Source of the DNA: a bacterium
GTDB taxonomy: Bacteria; Bdellovibrionota; FAC87; UBA2466
Length of the DNA: 10,466 nucleotides
Assembly: GCA_019750655.1 (NCBI GenBank)
Contig: JAIEOG010000365.1
Location: forward strand, 1 to 10,466
Direction of reading: 5' to 3'
Numbering within the stretch: the stretch's first letter is position 1; each line of letters begins with the position of its first letter. The position numbers and the translations under genes are program-made. The notes beneath the pieces are model-generated. The model saw only the letters and a program-made list of their open reading frames with translations. It had not been told where the DNA came from and ran no database searches. Shown piece by piece: positions 1 to 7,908 of the stretch.

Positions 1-14
1 TGCTCTTCCGATCT
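1..14 (+). other. Illumina adapter remnant at contig end
   Basis: The first 14 bases, TGCTCTTCCGATCT, equal the 3' end of the standard Illumina TruSeq adapter. The leading T fits the read-2 (P7-side) version better than the P5-side version, which has C at that place. This is untrimmed library sequence, not genome. Genomic sequence begins at about base 15, and nothing upstream of the first gene can be interpreted beyond about 30 bases. Confidence 0.95.
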
Positions 15-44
15 ACGTTCGAGCTTCTATTCTAGGCAAGGATT

Positions 45-1832
45 GTGGAGGAATTCCGGCGGCAGTTTCCCCTTAGGAATCAAGGGTTTCGACGCTATAA
101 TCAGGGCTTGCGCCGCCTTTCCCGCCCCGCCGCCCTTGTATTGGCCCAGTGTCTGGGGGTCGCCCTGCTTTGCACGGCCCACCATGGGATGGGGGCTTTG
201 GGGAATAAAGGGGCCTATACCCCCTTTTCCGTGGGCACTTCAGTCTCGGCCCAGGTCTTTGATGAGACCCACCTTTACGCCCCTGGAGCGCGCCGGTTTG
301 CCGATGGGTATGGATTGCCGGCAGAAACCGACGTTTACGAACTCCGGGATCGGCAGCACGGCTACCCTGTGATGCATTCTTTGGTTTTGGGAGGTTTGGC
401 TCGCGTCCTGGGTGGCCTAGAGCGCGCTTGGATCTTCTGGCAGGGGTTAGGCCCGGTCTTGCTCTGGCTTTCGTTCTTCGCCGTGCTGCGCGTGTTTACG
501 TCCCTGCTCTATGCGAGTTCCGGCGCGTGGTTGGTTTTATTGTGCGCTTTCGGCCCACGGCATGCCTGGTTGCAGGGTGCCGATGTTTTTTACCAGCCGT
601 TGGAGATCACGCGGCTTGCGCACCCTGCCCTCTCGGCGGTTTTTCTGTGTGTCGCAGTGTTCGGGGCGATCCAAGTTTGCCGGCGTGCTGCTTGGCTGCC
701 GGCATTCGCCTGGGGAATAGCGGCGGGTTTGCTCTTTAGCGCGTACTATTTCTACTGGGTCGGTTTTTTCTCGGCAGCCTTGCTCGCAGGAATCGCAGCA
801 CTCTTATTGCGCAAGTGGCGCCTGGCGGGGCGCTGGGTGGTGTTTGGCGCCGGCAGTTTGCTCTCGGCTGCGCCGTACTTGTACCGAGTTCTCCAAGGCG
901 GTTTGAACCCCGGAGAAAATTTTCTAATGGCGCGCGTGGGCGATTTCACGCACGCCGTCGTGCCGCACAGTCTTTTTATGACAGCAGTCCTCGTCGGTAT
1001 TTTTCTCTTTTGGATCTACCGTCACCGCCGTTCACTGCACGCACCGGTTTGGGATAAGCACACAGCGGTTCTATTTTGGATTTACGCACTTCTCGCGGGT
1101 GCCGGTCTCGGAATGAGTTTTCACTTTCTTTCTGGATACGATGCACAGCACACACACTTCCTCAATCGGCTCGCGCAACCCCTCTTGGCATTGCTCGCGC
1201 TAATCGCGTTCTGGCGGTGCTGGCCGGAAAGACTGCAGGGGAAAATCGGTCGGCTAGTCCTATGCTTGGCCGCTTTTCTCGGGGCGGCAGCATTGGTACG
1301 TCAAACCGCAGTTGCGATACAAACGCACGCGGATCACCGGAGCGATAGCGACGAACAAGCGTTAGGAAAATGGCTGGAAGCCAACGCTCAAGGATCCGTC
1401 GTTGCAACCACCGATTCCCAGCTCGCGCTTTTACTCCCCGCGCTGGCGAGCCATTGGCTCTTTGTCCCGGTTGCCGATCGCTCGCTCGCGAGCACGCCCG
1501 AAGCTCTGCTCCGCTATGTTACCGTTTCAAAATTGGAAGGGCGCACCGAGGAAGAAATGTGGGAACGCCTCACCAAACGAGGCCCCGACGATAGCCGGTT
1601 GTGGTTGCACACAAGCTACGTCCTGGCTCAGCAACCTCACTTATCACCACAAAACCAAGCCGAAGCCCACCGTCTTTGGAAAGAAACCGACCCAGAAGAA
1701 GCGCTTAAAACCCGCCGTTTAGACTACGTTATCGTCGAGGCATCCCAAACAGCGGAATCGCTCACCAAACACTTCCCCAAAGCCAAGGAAGTCTATTCTA
1801 ACGCCCACTGGCGGGCCATCGCGGTCCATTAA
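45..1832 (+). CDS. Polytopic membrane protein, GT-C glycosyltransferase-like
   Basis: A 595-residue protein with about ten or eleven hydrophobic segments between residues 28 and 425, then a soluble C-terminal part of about 170 residues. The first predicted extracytoplasmic loop holds FDETHLY (Asp73-Glu74), followed by GYP at 106-108. An acidic pair in the first loop is typical of GT-C enzymes, which transfer sugars from polyprenyl carriers at the outer face of the inner membrane. Substrate and exact family cannot be read. The start is GTG at 45. An in-frame TAG at 33-35 limits how far upstream the frame can extend. AAGGA lies only two bases before GTG, so the true start is uncertain. The N-terminus (many Arg, then a hydrophobic helix) fits an inner-membrane protein with its N-terminus in the cytoplasm. 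It converges on the next gene with a 25-base gap and no visible terminator. An unrelated polytopic membrane protein remains possible. Confidence 0.75.
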   Translation: MEEFRRQFPLRNQGFRRYNQGLRRLSRPAALVLAQCLGVALLCTAHHGMGALGNKGAYTPFSVGTSVSAQVFDETHLYAPGARRFADGYGLPAETDVYELRDRQHGYPVMHSLVLGGLARVLGGLERAWIFWQGLGPVLLWLSFFAVLRVFTSLLYASSGAWLVLLCAFGPRHAWLQGADVFYQPLEITRLAHPALSAVFLCVAVFGAIQVCRRAAWLPAFAWGIAAGLLFSAYYFYWVGFFSAALLAGIAALLLRKWRLAGRWVVFGAGSLLSAAPYLYRVLQGGLNPGENFLMARVGDFTHAVVPHSLFMTAVLVGIFLFWIYRHRRSLHAPVWDKHTAVLFWIYALLAGAGLGMSFHFLSGYDAQHTHFLNRLAQPLLALLALIAFWRCWPERLQGKIGRLVLCLAAFLGAAALVRQTAVAIQTHADHRSDSDEQALGKWLEANAQGSVVATTDSQLALLLPALASHWLFVPVADRSLASTPEALLRYVTVSKLEGRTEEEMWERLTKRGPDDSRLWLHTSYVLAQQPHLSPQNQAEAHRLWKETDPEEALKTRRLDYVIVEASQTAESLTKHFPKAKEVYSNAHWRAIAVH

Positions 1833-1857
1833 GCTCGATTGGCGGTGTCCGGGGATT

Positions 1858-2553
1858 TTAGAAAGCACGACCACCTTCCCAGATCTGATCAAACTTTACT
1901 TCCGTTGATGCGCGAATGTCTCGACCGGGCCTAACGATAAATGAAATGTTTCTGCCGAAAGAATTAAGGCTAGTGCCCAAGATTAGCATTCTGTCCTGGG
2001 TAATGATGTATCTATCGTGCAGGTCAGCGGCCTTTCTAATTTCAAACAGGCGCCCCTCTGCGCTGGCGGCACGCAACAGCAGCCGAACCTTCTGCTCTTC
2101 CATTATTTTCTTTGAGAGCAACCGCACCACGCAGTCCTTTTTTAAAAGGCTTAGAAAGTCAAAAGTTGATGAATCAACAAAAGGGTCACAAACTTTTACG
2201 ACACCTGGGTCGAGATCGCTCAAAAAGGCCTGTAGGCGTATCATGGACTTGATGGCATTCTCCGGATCAATCAGAGACACAAAGGGGCTTTCTGCGCTCA
2301 AAAGGCTTTGGCCTTGATGCAGGATAAAGTACTCCCACCTACTCTTTCGCTTTCTGCGAGCTACCAATTCTCCGGCGTCCGCAAATAAGCGGTCGATTGT
2401 TCGCCAATGCAGTCTCACCCCATGCTCCCGTAAAAGGGCTTGGGAAATTTTGGCGCCCGAAGGCCACTCACCGCCGACATCCGAGCATTCTGCCCGAAGA
2501 CCGAGCAGGGCGGTTTCCAGTCCCGTGGAAAAATTTGATTTCAAAGCCCCCAT
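1858..2553 (-). CDS. HTH plus PLD-like domain protein (second gene of pair)
   Basis: 231 residues, two parts. Residues about 15-80 look like a winged helix-turn-helix (ISQALLREHGVRLHWRTIDRLF, then a basic RRKRKSR stretch). Residues about 115-215 look like a PLD-type fold: a strand and loop VVKVCDPFVD (118-127), then LHDRYIITQD (178-187), then GTSLNSFG (193-200). The last two resemble the HxK...D...GSxN signature, but with Arg181 instead of Lys and only one copy. It may therefore be a degenerate or divergent phosphodiesterase or nuclease, or a binding-only PLD fold. No signal peptide is seen, so it is probably cytoplasmic. It starts 11 bases after the upstream gene's stop. The stop and the Shine-Dalgarno sequence run together (TAAGGGG), which suggests coupled expression. 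HTH plus single-HKD proteins occur in accessory and defence-like regions; that link is inference. Function unknown. Confidence 0.75.
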   Translation of the reverse strand: MGALKSNFSTGLETALLGLRAECSDVGGEWPSGAKISQALLREHGVRLHWRTIDRLFADAGELVARRKRKSRWEYFILHQGQSLLSAESPFVSLIDPENAIKSMIRLQAFLSDLDPGVVKVCDPFVDSSTFDFLSLLKKDCVVRLLSKKIMEEQKVRLLLRAASAEGRLFEIRKAADLHDRYIITQDRMLILGTSLNSFGRNISFIVRPGRDIRASTEVKFDQIWEGGRAF

Positions 2554-2564
2554 TCACCCACCCC

Positions 2565-3122
2565 TTACTTTGCTTTCCCCTTTTTCCCACTCCGCTTCCG
2601 CGGGGTACGGTAGTTTTTGAGGACTTCACTTACCTTTTCTCGATCGGGCAAAGCCTCAACCATTTGTTCCCCCAAGTCCGAAATCTGCTTCCTCCCGCCG
2701 CCAATAAGGTTTAGGTAGCCTCGCTGAGAAACCGCGTTCCTAGCAAACACCGATACGTTGGACAGGCGGGGACCTGCTGCCTCGATATTCAAAGCGGATA
2801 AATCCTTCGTCTTGAATTGCTCAACGTCCCTATATTTTTTCAAAAAATAAGCCAAGCAAGTTATCTGCTCAACCCCGCTTGCAGGCTTTTTTAGTCGCAA
2901 GAATTCCTGGGGGTTTGCATTTTCGCGATTACTCGTTTCCGCAGAGCGATCTTCCGTCTTCTGCGAACTTTCCCCGCTCTGGTAGGCGATAGCTTCGGAG
3001 CGCACGCCCAACCCTTCAACCACCGTTCTTAAAACAAAGGTTCTTGATTTCTCGTTGAGAGGCTCCAGCGCCTTAAATACCTTCTTCGCGGCCTCAATCT
3101 GTAAGTCGAAACTTTCGTCCAT
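2565..3122 (-). CDS. Probable winged-helix protein (first gene of pair)
   Basis: 185 residues, not assigned to a named family. Residues 5-40 are helical (VFKALEPLNEKSRTFVLRTV). Residues 47-75 are polar and probably disordered. Residues 80-165 look like a winged-helix unit: VEQITCLAYFLKKY, then a second helix, then LSNVSVFARNAVSQRGYLNL, then a wing with GGGRKQISDLGEQMVEAL. The tail is very basic (RKRSGKKGKAK). The ending 'Gly-Arg-Lys-x-Ile-x-Asp-Leu-Gly' is a common close of wHTH domains that bind DNA. Start ATG at 3122 is preceded by GAGAGGA at good spacing. A perfect palindrome lies 26 bases upstream, so autoregulation is plausible. With the next gene it forms a two-gene unit flanked on both sides by oppositely oriented genes, a layout often seen in transferable accessory cassettes. 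Biological role unknown. Confidence 0.75.
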   Translation of the reverse strand: MDESFDLQIEAAKKVFKALEPLNEKSRTFVLRTVVEGLGVRSEAIAYQSGESSQKTEDRSAETSNRENANPQEFLRLKKPASGVEQITCLAYFLKKYRDVEQFKTKDLSALNIEAAGPRLSNVSVFARNAVSQRGYLNLIGGGRKQISDLGEQMVEALPDREKVSEVLKNYRTPRKRSGKKGKAK

Positions 3123-3148
3123 GGCGAATCCTCTCTCTGAGCATGTTG

Positions 3149-3164
3149 GTCATAAAGTTATGAC
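3149..3164. promoter_or_regulatory. Perfect palindrome, candidate operator of the two-gene unit
   Basis: GTCATAA-AG-TTATGAC: seven-base arms with a two-base centre. It lies 26 bases before the ATG at 3122 on the minus strand. It overlaps a weak -10-like CATAAC (3162-3157), with a poor -35-like TTACAA (3186-3181) 18 bases away. The size and place fit a dimeric repressor site, and both genes it precedes carry HTH-like domains. No protein has been shown to bind; this is inferred from position and symmetry. Confidence 0.45.
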
Positions 3165-3287
3165 TAACGTGATCAAAGTCTTGTAAGCACATCGCGTTGT
3201 CAATAGCGTTTTGGCGCCCGCTAAGCGACACCGATCCCGAGATTGCTGGCCCTGGCCGTTCTTGGGATGTCGTGCTAAACCCGCCGC

Positions 3288-3822
3288 ATGCCCAGGTCAT
3301 CGTCCAAGTTTTTATCTACAGCATTGTTATTTCTGGTTTTTCCGACCTACGCCCAGTTTGTGCCGCAGCCGCTTCCTAGCTGGGGGGGCGACTCTGCACG
3401 AGCTACGGCTCAAGCCTCATGAACTCACCGATCCTGAAAAAGCTGCCGCTTTAGCTAAGGAGGTCCAGTCGCTCACTTTAGAATCCGACGCCAATTGCTT
3501 GGGCGTTGCTCTGGAGTTCCATTTAGATTTCGGCGCAGCAGTCTTTCTGGGACGAGAAAAAGCCTTGGAATTATTGGCTAGCCACTTTGCTCCGCTTAAG
3601 CGAGGAGACACGCTAGAGCCTGGGGATGTCCTAACTCTCGCTTTCCATAAGGAAAAAGATCTGGTGCATGCTGCGATTTACTTGGGGGATGACCAGTTCG
3701 TGCATAAACCCACCTTGGATGACGACGACCCGGTCGTCACAGATAATTGGAAGGGCGTTGCTCACCCTTACTACATCCTCGACAGCCGGAACATCTTGCC
3801 GCGGTTTTACCGACGGAAATAA
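3288..3822 (+). CDS. Secreted NlpC/P60-like protein, frameshifted at a G7 run
   Basis: The gene is split between two frames. From ATG 3288 the first frame encodes a clear signal peptide (MPRSSSKFLSTALLFLVFPT, then YA|Q) and runs to a stop at 3420-3422. The rest lies in the frame that is open to TAA at 3820-3822. Removing one G from the seven-G run (3382-3388) joins them into a 177-residue protein. In the joined numbering Cys70 (ANCLG), His127 (LVHAAIYLGDD) and His139 are placed as in NlpC/P60 cysteine peptidases, with PGDVLTL before the His motif. Such enzymes cut peptidoglycan stem peptides in the periplasm. In-frame TAA at 3276-3278 rules out a longer N-terminus. The ribosome site is weak. 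Without the correction, the main frame begins at a TTG-, GTG- or ATG-type codon near 3211 with an implausible Cys/Trp/Pro-rich leader. It converges on the cupin gene with a 3-base gap. Confidence 0.7.
3382..3388. repeat. Seven-G homopolymer at a reading-frame break
   Basis: T followed by seven Gs, then CG. The signal-peptide frame enters the run and the catalytic-domain frame leaves it. With six Gs the reading frame is continuous (Ser-Trp-Gly-Ala-Thr-Leu-His). It is either a sequencing or assembly slip, a fixed mutation, or a slippage-prone switch. Confidence 0.8.
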
Positions 3823-3825
3823 CGG

Positions 3826-4320
3826 CTAGCGCCGGAGTTTATCGGGAAGCCCGTCGTGCACTCCCATTTTCTGTTTAGGAGCGTCGCTCCAGTGCCGTGA
3901 TCCGATCTTCTGGTTGTACTCTGCATGCATTGGGTAGTTGATCTGGTTGTCCGGGCGATTGGCGTCGCCGACGACCATCAATCGAATATCCGATTCCGTA
4001 TTGTTGATGAAGGTGTGCGCGATGCCCGTTCCCGGCGGAAAACCGACAGCATCCCCCGGTTGCAGGCGATAGATCGTGCCGTTGATCCAAGCATCGGGTG
4101 TGCCTTCGATCACGTACACAAATTCTTCCTCAGTTTTTTCAGCGTGAGGCCAGGAAGTGCGCCGGCCCGGTGGTAAAACTTCGTGGTGGATCCCCAAACG
4201 TTTCAGGCCGAACGTGCGGCCGAAGGGAGAACCTAAGCCGTGGAGTTCTTTACTCCCCGGGTAGTAGCTCGAGTCGGGTTCTTGGATTTCGGTGTAGTGT
4301 TTAATGAAGTCGGGGCGCAT
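3826..4320 (-). CDS. Cupin-domain protein
   Basis: 164 residues holding one cupin barrel. Motif 1 lies at about residues 51-73: PGRRTSWPHAEKTEEE followed by FVYVIEG. His59 and one of the Glu at 64-66 are likely metal ligands; the first His of the usual HxH is replaced by Trp57. Motif 2 lies at 88-106: PGDAVGFPPGTGIAHTFIN, with His102. The C-terminal tail NYPMHAEYNQKIGSRHW extends past the barrel. Such stand-alone cupins bind a metal and small sugars or acids, but nothing here shows the substrate. The start is ATG at 4320 with GAGG six bases upstream. It begins seven bases after the thioesterase-like gene and probably shares its message. Cytoplasmic; no signal peptide. Confidence 0.85.
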   Translation of the reverse strand: MRPDFIKHYTEIQEPDSSYYPGSKELHGLGSPFGRTFGLKRLGIHHEVLPPGRRTSWPHAEKTEEEFVYVIEGTPDAWINGTIYRLQPGDAVGFPPGTGIAHTFINNTESDIRLMVVGDANRPDNQINYPMHAEYNQKIGSRHWSDAPKQKMGVHDGLPDKLRR

Positions 4321-4327
4321 GGATACC

Positions 4328-4846
4328 TCACTGGGCGGTGTTCTGGCTCTGAAACCATTTAACTATTTCGGGCAACGCGGGGCGCTCTATTTTAAGGCCT
4401 GCGCGTTTTAGAAGCTCTGCCGGGGGGACCACGCCGGGTTTTCCGCGGAAGCACCCTTGAACAAGTCCTTCGGTTTTCATGATCCCGTTTTGTTCGAACT
4501 TTTGTTCGACGTAAAAAAACTTATCATCCCAGTAGATAATTTTCGTACTCACCGTGAATCGCGTGAAAACCTTCATCGGCTTGCGGTAGCGGAGTATTTG
4601 GCCGCCGAGATTGATGCTTAGGCCATCCCGTCTCATGAGGCCAAGAATTCCTAATCTGGAGACCTGGTCAACTCGGGCGGCATCCATGAAGTCGAAATAG
4701 CGGCCGCCGCACATCAGTCGGAAAAAAGGGATGTGGCAGTCGGTGGGTAAGACGGTGAAGGTGGTCTTGGTTTCGACGAAGCTGCTTAGTTTGGATTTAA
4801 AGCGGCTTGCTAAAACCGTTAGCAGCAGTCGGAAGTGCAGGTTCAT
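4328..4846 (-). CDS. Thioesterase-like hot-dog fold protein (4HBT/THEM6-like)
   Basis: 172 residues. The pattern FTVLPTDCHIP...GGRYFDFMDAARVD (about residues 30-60), followed by a Leu-Gly-rich helix, matches the start of hot-dog acyl-CoA thioesterases of the 4HBT_2/THEM6 type. In these, a conserved Asp (here Asp36) precedes an 'H-x-N-x-x-Y' motif and a helix ending in Ala-Arg. The usual His-Met-Asn is changed to Leu-Met-Cys, so catalysis by the standard mechanism is uncertain. Later strands (YRKPMKVFTRFTVSTKIIYWDDKFFYVEQKF) fit the hot-dog sheet. The ATG at 4846 has no clear Shine-Dalgarno sequence. It is the first gene of a two-gene unit with the cupin and is divergent from the acetyltransferase, with about 110 bases between them. 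Physiological substrate unknown. Confidence 0.75.
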   Translation of the reverse strand: MNLHFRLLLTVLASRFKSKLSSFVETKTTFTVLPTDCHIPFFRLMCGGRYFDFMDAARVDQVSRLGILGLMRRDGLSINLGGQILRYRKPMKVFTRFTVSTKIIYWDDKFFYVEQKFEQNGIMKTEGLVQGCFRGKPGVVPPAELLKRAGLKIERPALPEIVKWFQSQNTAQ

Positions 4847-4959
4847 GACGCTTGAGTACTACTTTGTCCGTAAAAAGGGCAAAAAAAGAGCGGTAGTGGA
4901 ACCTGGCACTCCTGCCTGTGGGAGTTGTCGAGCTTGGGGCTGTTTGTTAGCAGTGGGTG

Positions 4960-5535
4960 ATGGCGACAGAGAGATGGGTTTTTAAGAATGCGTATGAGTT
5001 TAGGTTCTTAGAGGATCTGGCAGCCGATCCAGGGTTTCAGGAGCTGGTCGGTGCGCTGGGTGGAGCCCCTCCTTGGGAAGAGCTTTTAGTTCAAGAGGAG
5101 CGTGAGAAGCACGAGGCCCTAAAGTCTGCAACCAAGGTGCTTAAACAGATTCACCTGGGGATCTACTTTGAGAAACGGCTCATAGGCTTTACGCGTGGTT
5201 TTCAAACGGGGGGTAGCAATCTTCATATGGCGATGTCTTACGTGCATCAAGATCATCGTAGGCAGGGACTCTACTCGGAACTTCTAAGGGCCGTGCTGGA
5301 GTTTTCTCGGTTCCATGGTTTTCAGACAGTGGACTCAAATCACCGCTCCACGAATAACCCTGTTCTCATCGCCAAGCTACGCGCAGGGTTTGTGATCAGC
5401 GGCATGCACCTATCCGACATCATGGGGTGCTTAGTCACTCTGACCTATTTTCATAACGCCCAGAGACGGGAGTTGATGGATGCGCGGAGTGGTTTGAAGA
5501 GGCCGGAGGGGAAAATTCGGGAGCTATTTTTCTAG
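4960..5535 (+). CDS. GNAT-family N-acetyltransferase
   Basis: 191 residues from the ATG at 4960; a GTG codon directly before it (4957) is an alternative start. The acetyl-CoA-binding motif A is clear: YVHQDHRRQGLYSELL at about residues 94-109, with the Arg-x-x-Gly core at 100-103. It is followed by motif-B-like SNHRSTNNPVLIAKLRAGF (127-145), in which an Asn pair and a final Gly-Phe are typical of GNAT enzymes. Beta-strands before it (HLGIYFEKRLIGFTRGFQ) fit the domain's core. The first 60 residues are acidic and helical. The acceptor could be a small amine or a protein terminus and cannot be told from the sequence. It stands alone: divergent from the thioesterase-like gene and convergent with the tRNA. 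No good ribosome-binding site is seen, so the start is less certain than the family. Confidence 0.85.
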   Translation: MATERWVFKNAYEFRFLEDLAADPGFQELVGALGGAPPWEELLVQEEREKHEALKSATKVLKQIHLGIYFEKRLIGFTRGFQTGGSNLHMAMSYVHQDHRRQGLYSELLRAVLEFSRFHGFQTVDSNHRSTNNPVLIAKLRAGFVISGMHLSDIMGCLVTLTYFHNAQRRELMDARSGLKRPEGKIRELFF

Positions 5536-5594
5536 GGCGTCCGGTCCAAAGGCCTGTTTAAGGATTAAGGCTAAAAGATAAACAATAAAGGATT

Positions 5595-5613
5595 GCACTC
5601 GCGAAGCGAGTGC
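5595..5613 (-). terminator. Hairpin after the tRNA gene
   Basis: GCACTCGC-TTC-GCGAGTGC on the minus strand: eight perfect GC-rich pairs and a three-base loop, beginning three bases past the tRNA end. It is followed by an interrupted T-rich run (AATCCTTTATTGTTTATC). It fits a modest intrinsic terminator for the tRNA transcript. On the plus strand no T run follows. Confidence 0.55.
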
Positions 5614-5615
5614 TG

Positions 5616-5689
5616 TGGGCCCACCTGGACTTGAACCAGGGACCTATCGGTTATGAGCCGACTGCTCTAACCAACTGAGCTATGGGCCC
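5616..5689 (-). tRNA. tRNA with CAT anticodon, probably tRNA-Ile2
   Basis: A complete 74-nt cloverleaf on the minus strand. Acceptor GGGCCCA pairs with TGGGCCC and is followed by discriminator A. The D arm is GCTC...GAGC. The anticodon arm is GTCGG-CTCATAA-CCGAT, and the T arm is CCTGG-TTCAAGT-CCAGG. CCA is not encoded (the next bases are CAG), so it must be added after transcription. CAT can mean elongator Met or the Ile2 tRNA whose C34 is changed to lysidine by TilS. The C4-G69 and C5-G68 acceptor pairs are those known to favour E. coli TilS, and E. coli elongator Met has other pairs there. I therefore favour Ile2, without certainty. It lies downstream of rpoD on the same strand. Confidence 0.9.
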
Positions 5690-5701
5690 TCTACGGTCGG
5701 T

Positions 5702-5804
5702 CAAAAAACGCTGGCTCTTCGTCCTCCGCGTTCGGCTCGCTCCCGCGTACATGGAGTACGCGTCCGCTCGCCTCACTTGTGCGTCCTCGATCCAGCGCTT
5801 TTTG
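5702..5804. repeat. Nested inverted-repeat element between rpoD and tRNA
   Basis: Outer arms: CAAAAAACGCTGG (5702-5714) and CCAGCGCTTTTTG (5792-5804), 12 of 13 complementary. The one mismatch becomes a G-U pair in a minus-strand RNA, where the right arm ends in six Ts. Inner hairpin: CGCGTAC-ATGGA-GTACGCG (5744-5762). Between the stems are short direct repeats CGTCCTC (5720, 5782) and GCTCGC (5735, 5766). It could be the rpoD terminator with a long structured loop, or a copy of a dispersed intergenic repeat. Confidence 0.6.
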
Positions 5805-5822
5805 CCTCGACCTAACAGTGCT

Positions 5823-5843
5823 AGGGCGCGAGGCTTTCGCCCT
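5823..5843. other. Small hairpin just after the rpoD stop
   Basis: AGGGCG (5823-5828) pairs with CGCCCT (5838-5843) around a nine-base loop, eight bases beyond the rpoD stop codon. No T run follows on the minus strand, so it may stabilise the message end rather than terminate. Confidence 0.35.
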
Positions 5844-5851
5844 CCCTAAAA

Positions 5852-7774
<1,923 letters not shown>

Positions 7775-7880
7775 TAGTAGGGCACCCCGTTAAAAGCATA
7801 TGAGGACGCGAAAGCTGCGGAATTGCAGAGACAAACCTGGGTATTTAACATAAGCACCCAACCGCCAGCAATGCCCATTA

Positions 7881-7908
7881 TTTATAGACATTTAAGGAGG
7901 CCGGTCAA
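7881..7908 (-). promoter_or_regulatory. Sigma-70-like promoter for rpoD
   Basis: TTGACC (7908-7903), a 16-base spacer, then TATAAA (7886-7881), each five of six to consensus. The -35 box contains the dnaG stop codon TGA (7907-7905). Transcription would begin near 7873, giving a leader of about 100 bases before the rpoD ATG. This would let rpoD be expressed apart from dnaG, as internal promoters do in the E. coli rpsU-dnaG-rpoD operon. Confidence 0.65.

Noticed and set aside
428..739. 103-residue frame inside the membrane-protein gene
   Set aside because: Alternative frame of a GC-rich hydrophobic gene, with no independent support.
1833..1857. Possible bidirectional terminator between convergent genes
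   Set aside because: Only 25 bases, with no stem and T run on either strand.
3211..3287. N-terminal extension of the NlpC/P60-like frame
   Set aside because: A Cys/Trp/Pro-rich leader unlike any secreted protein. The neighbouring frame offers a textbook signal peptide joined at the G run.
3094..3300. 68-residue minus-strand frame spanning the promoter region
   Set aside because: It covers the palindrome, overlaps the start of the winged-helix gene in another frame, and its composition shows no protein features.
4886..4930. Short inverted repeat ACTCC...GGAGT in the divergent region
   Set aside because: Only five pairs with no promoter or T run nearby; expected by chance.
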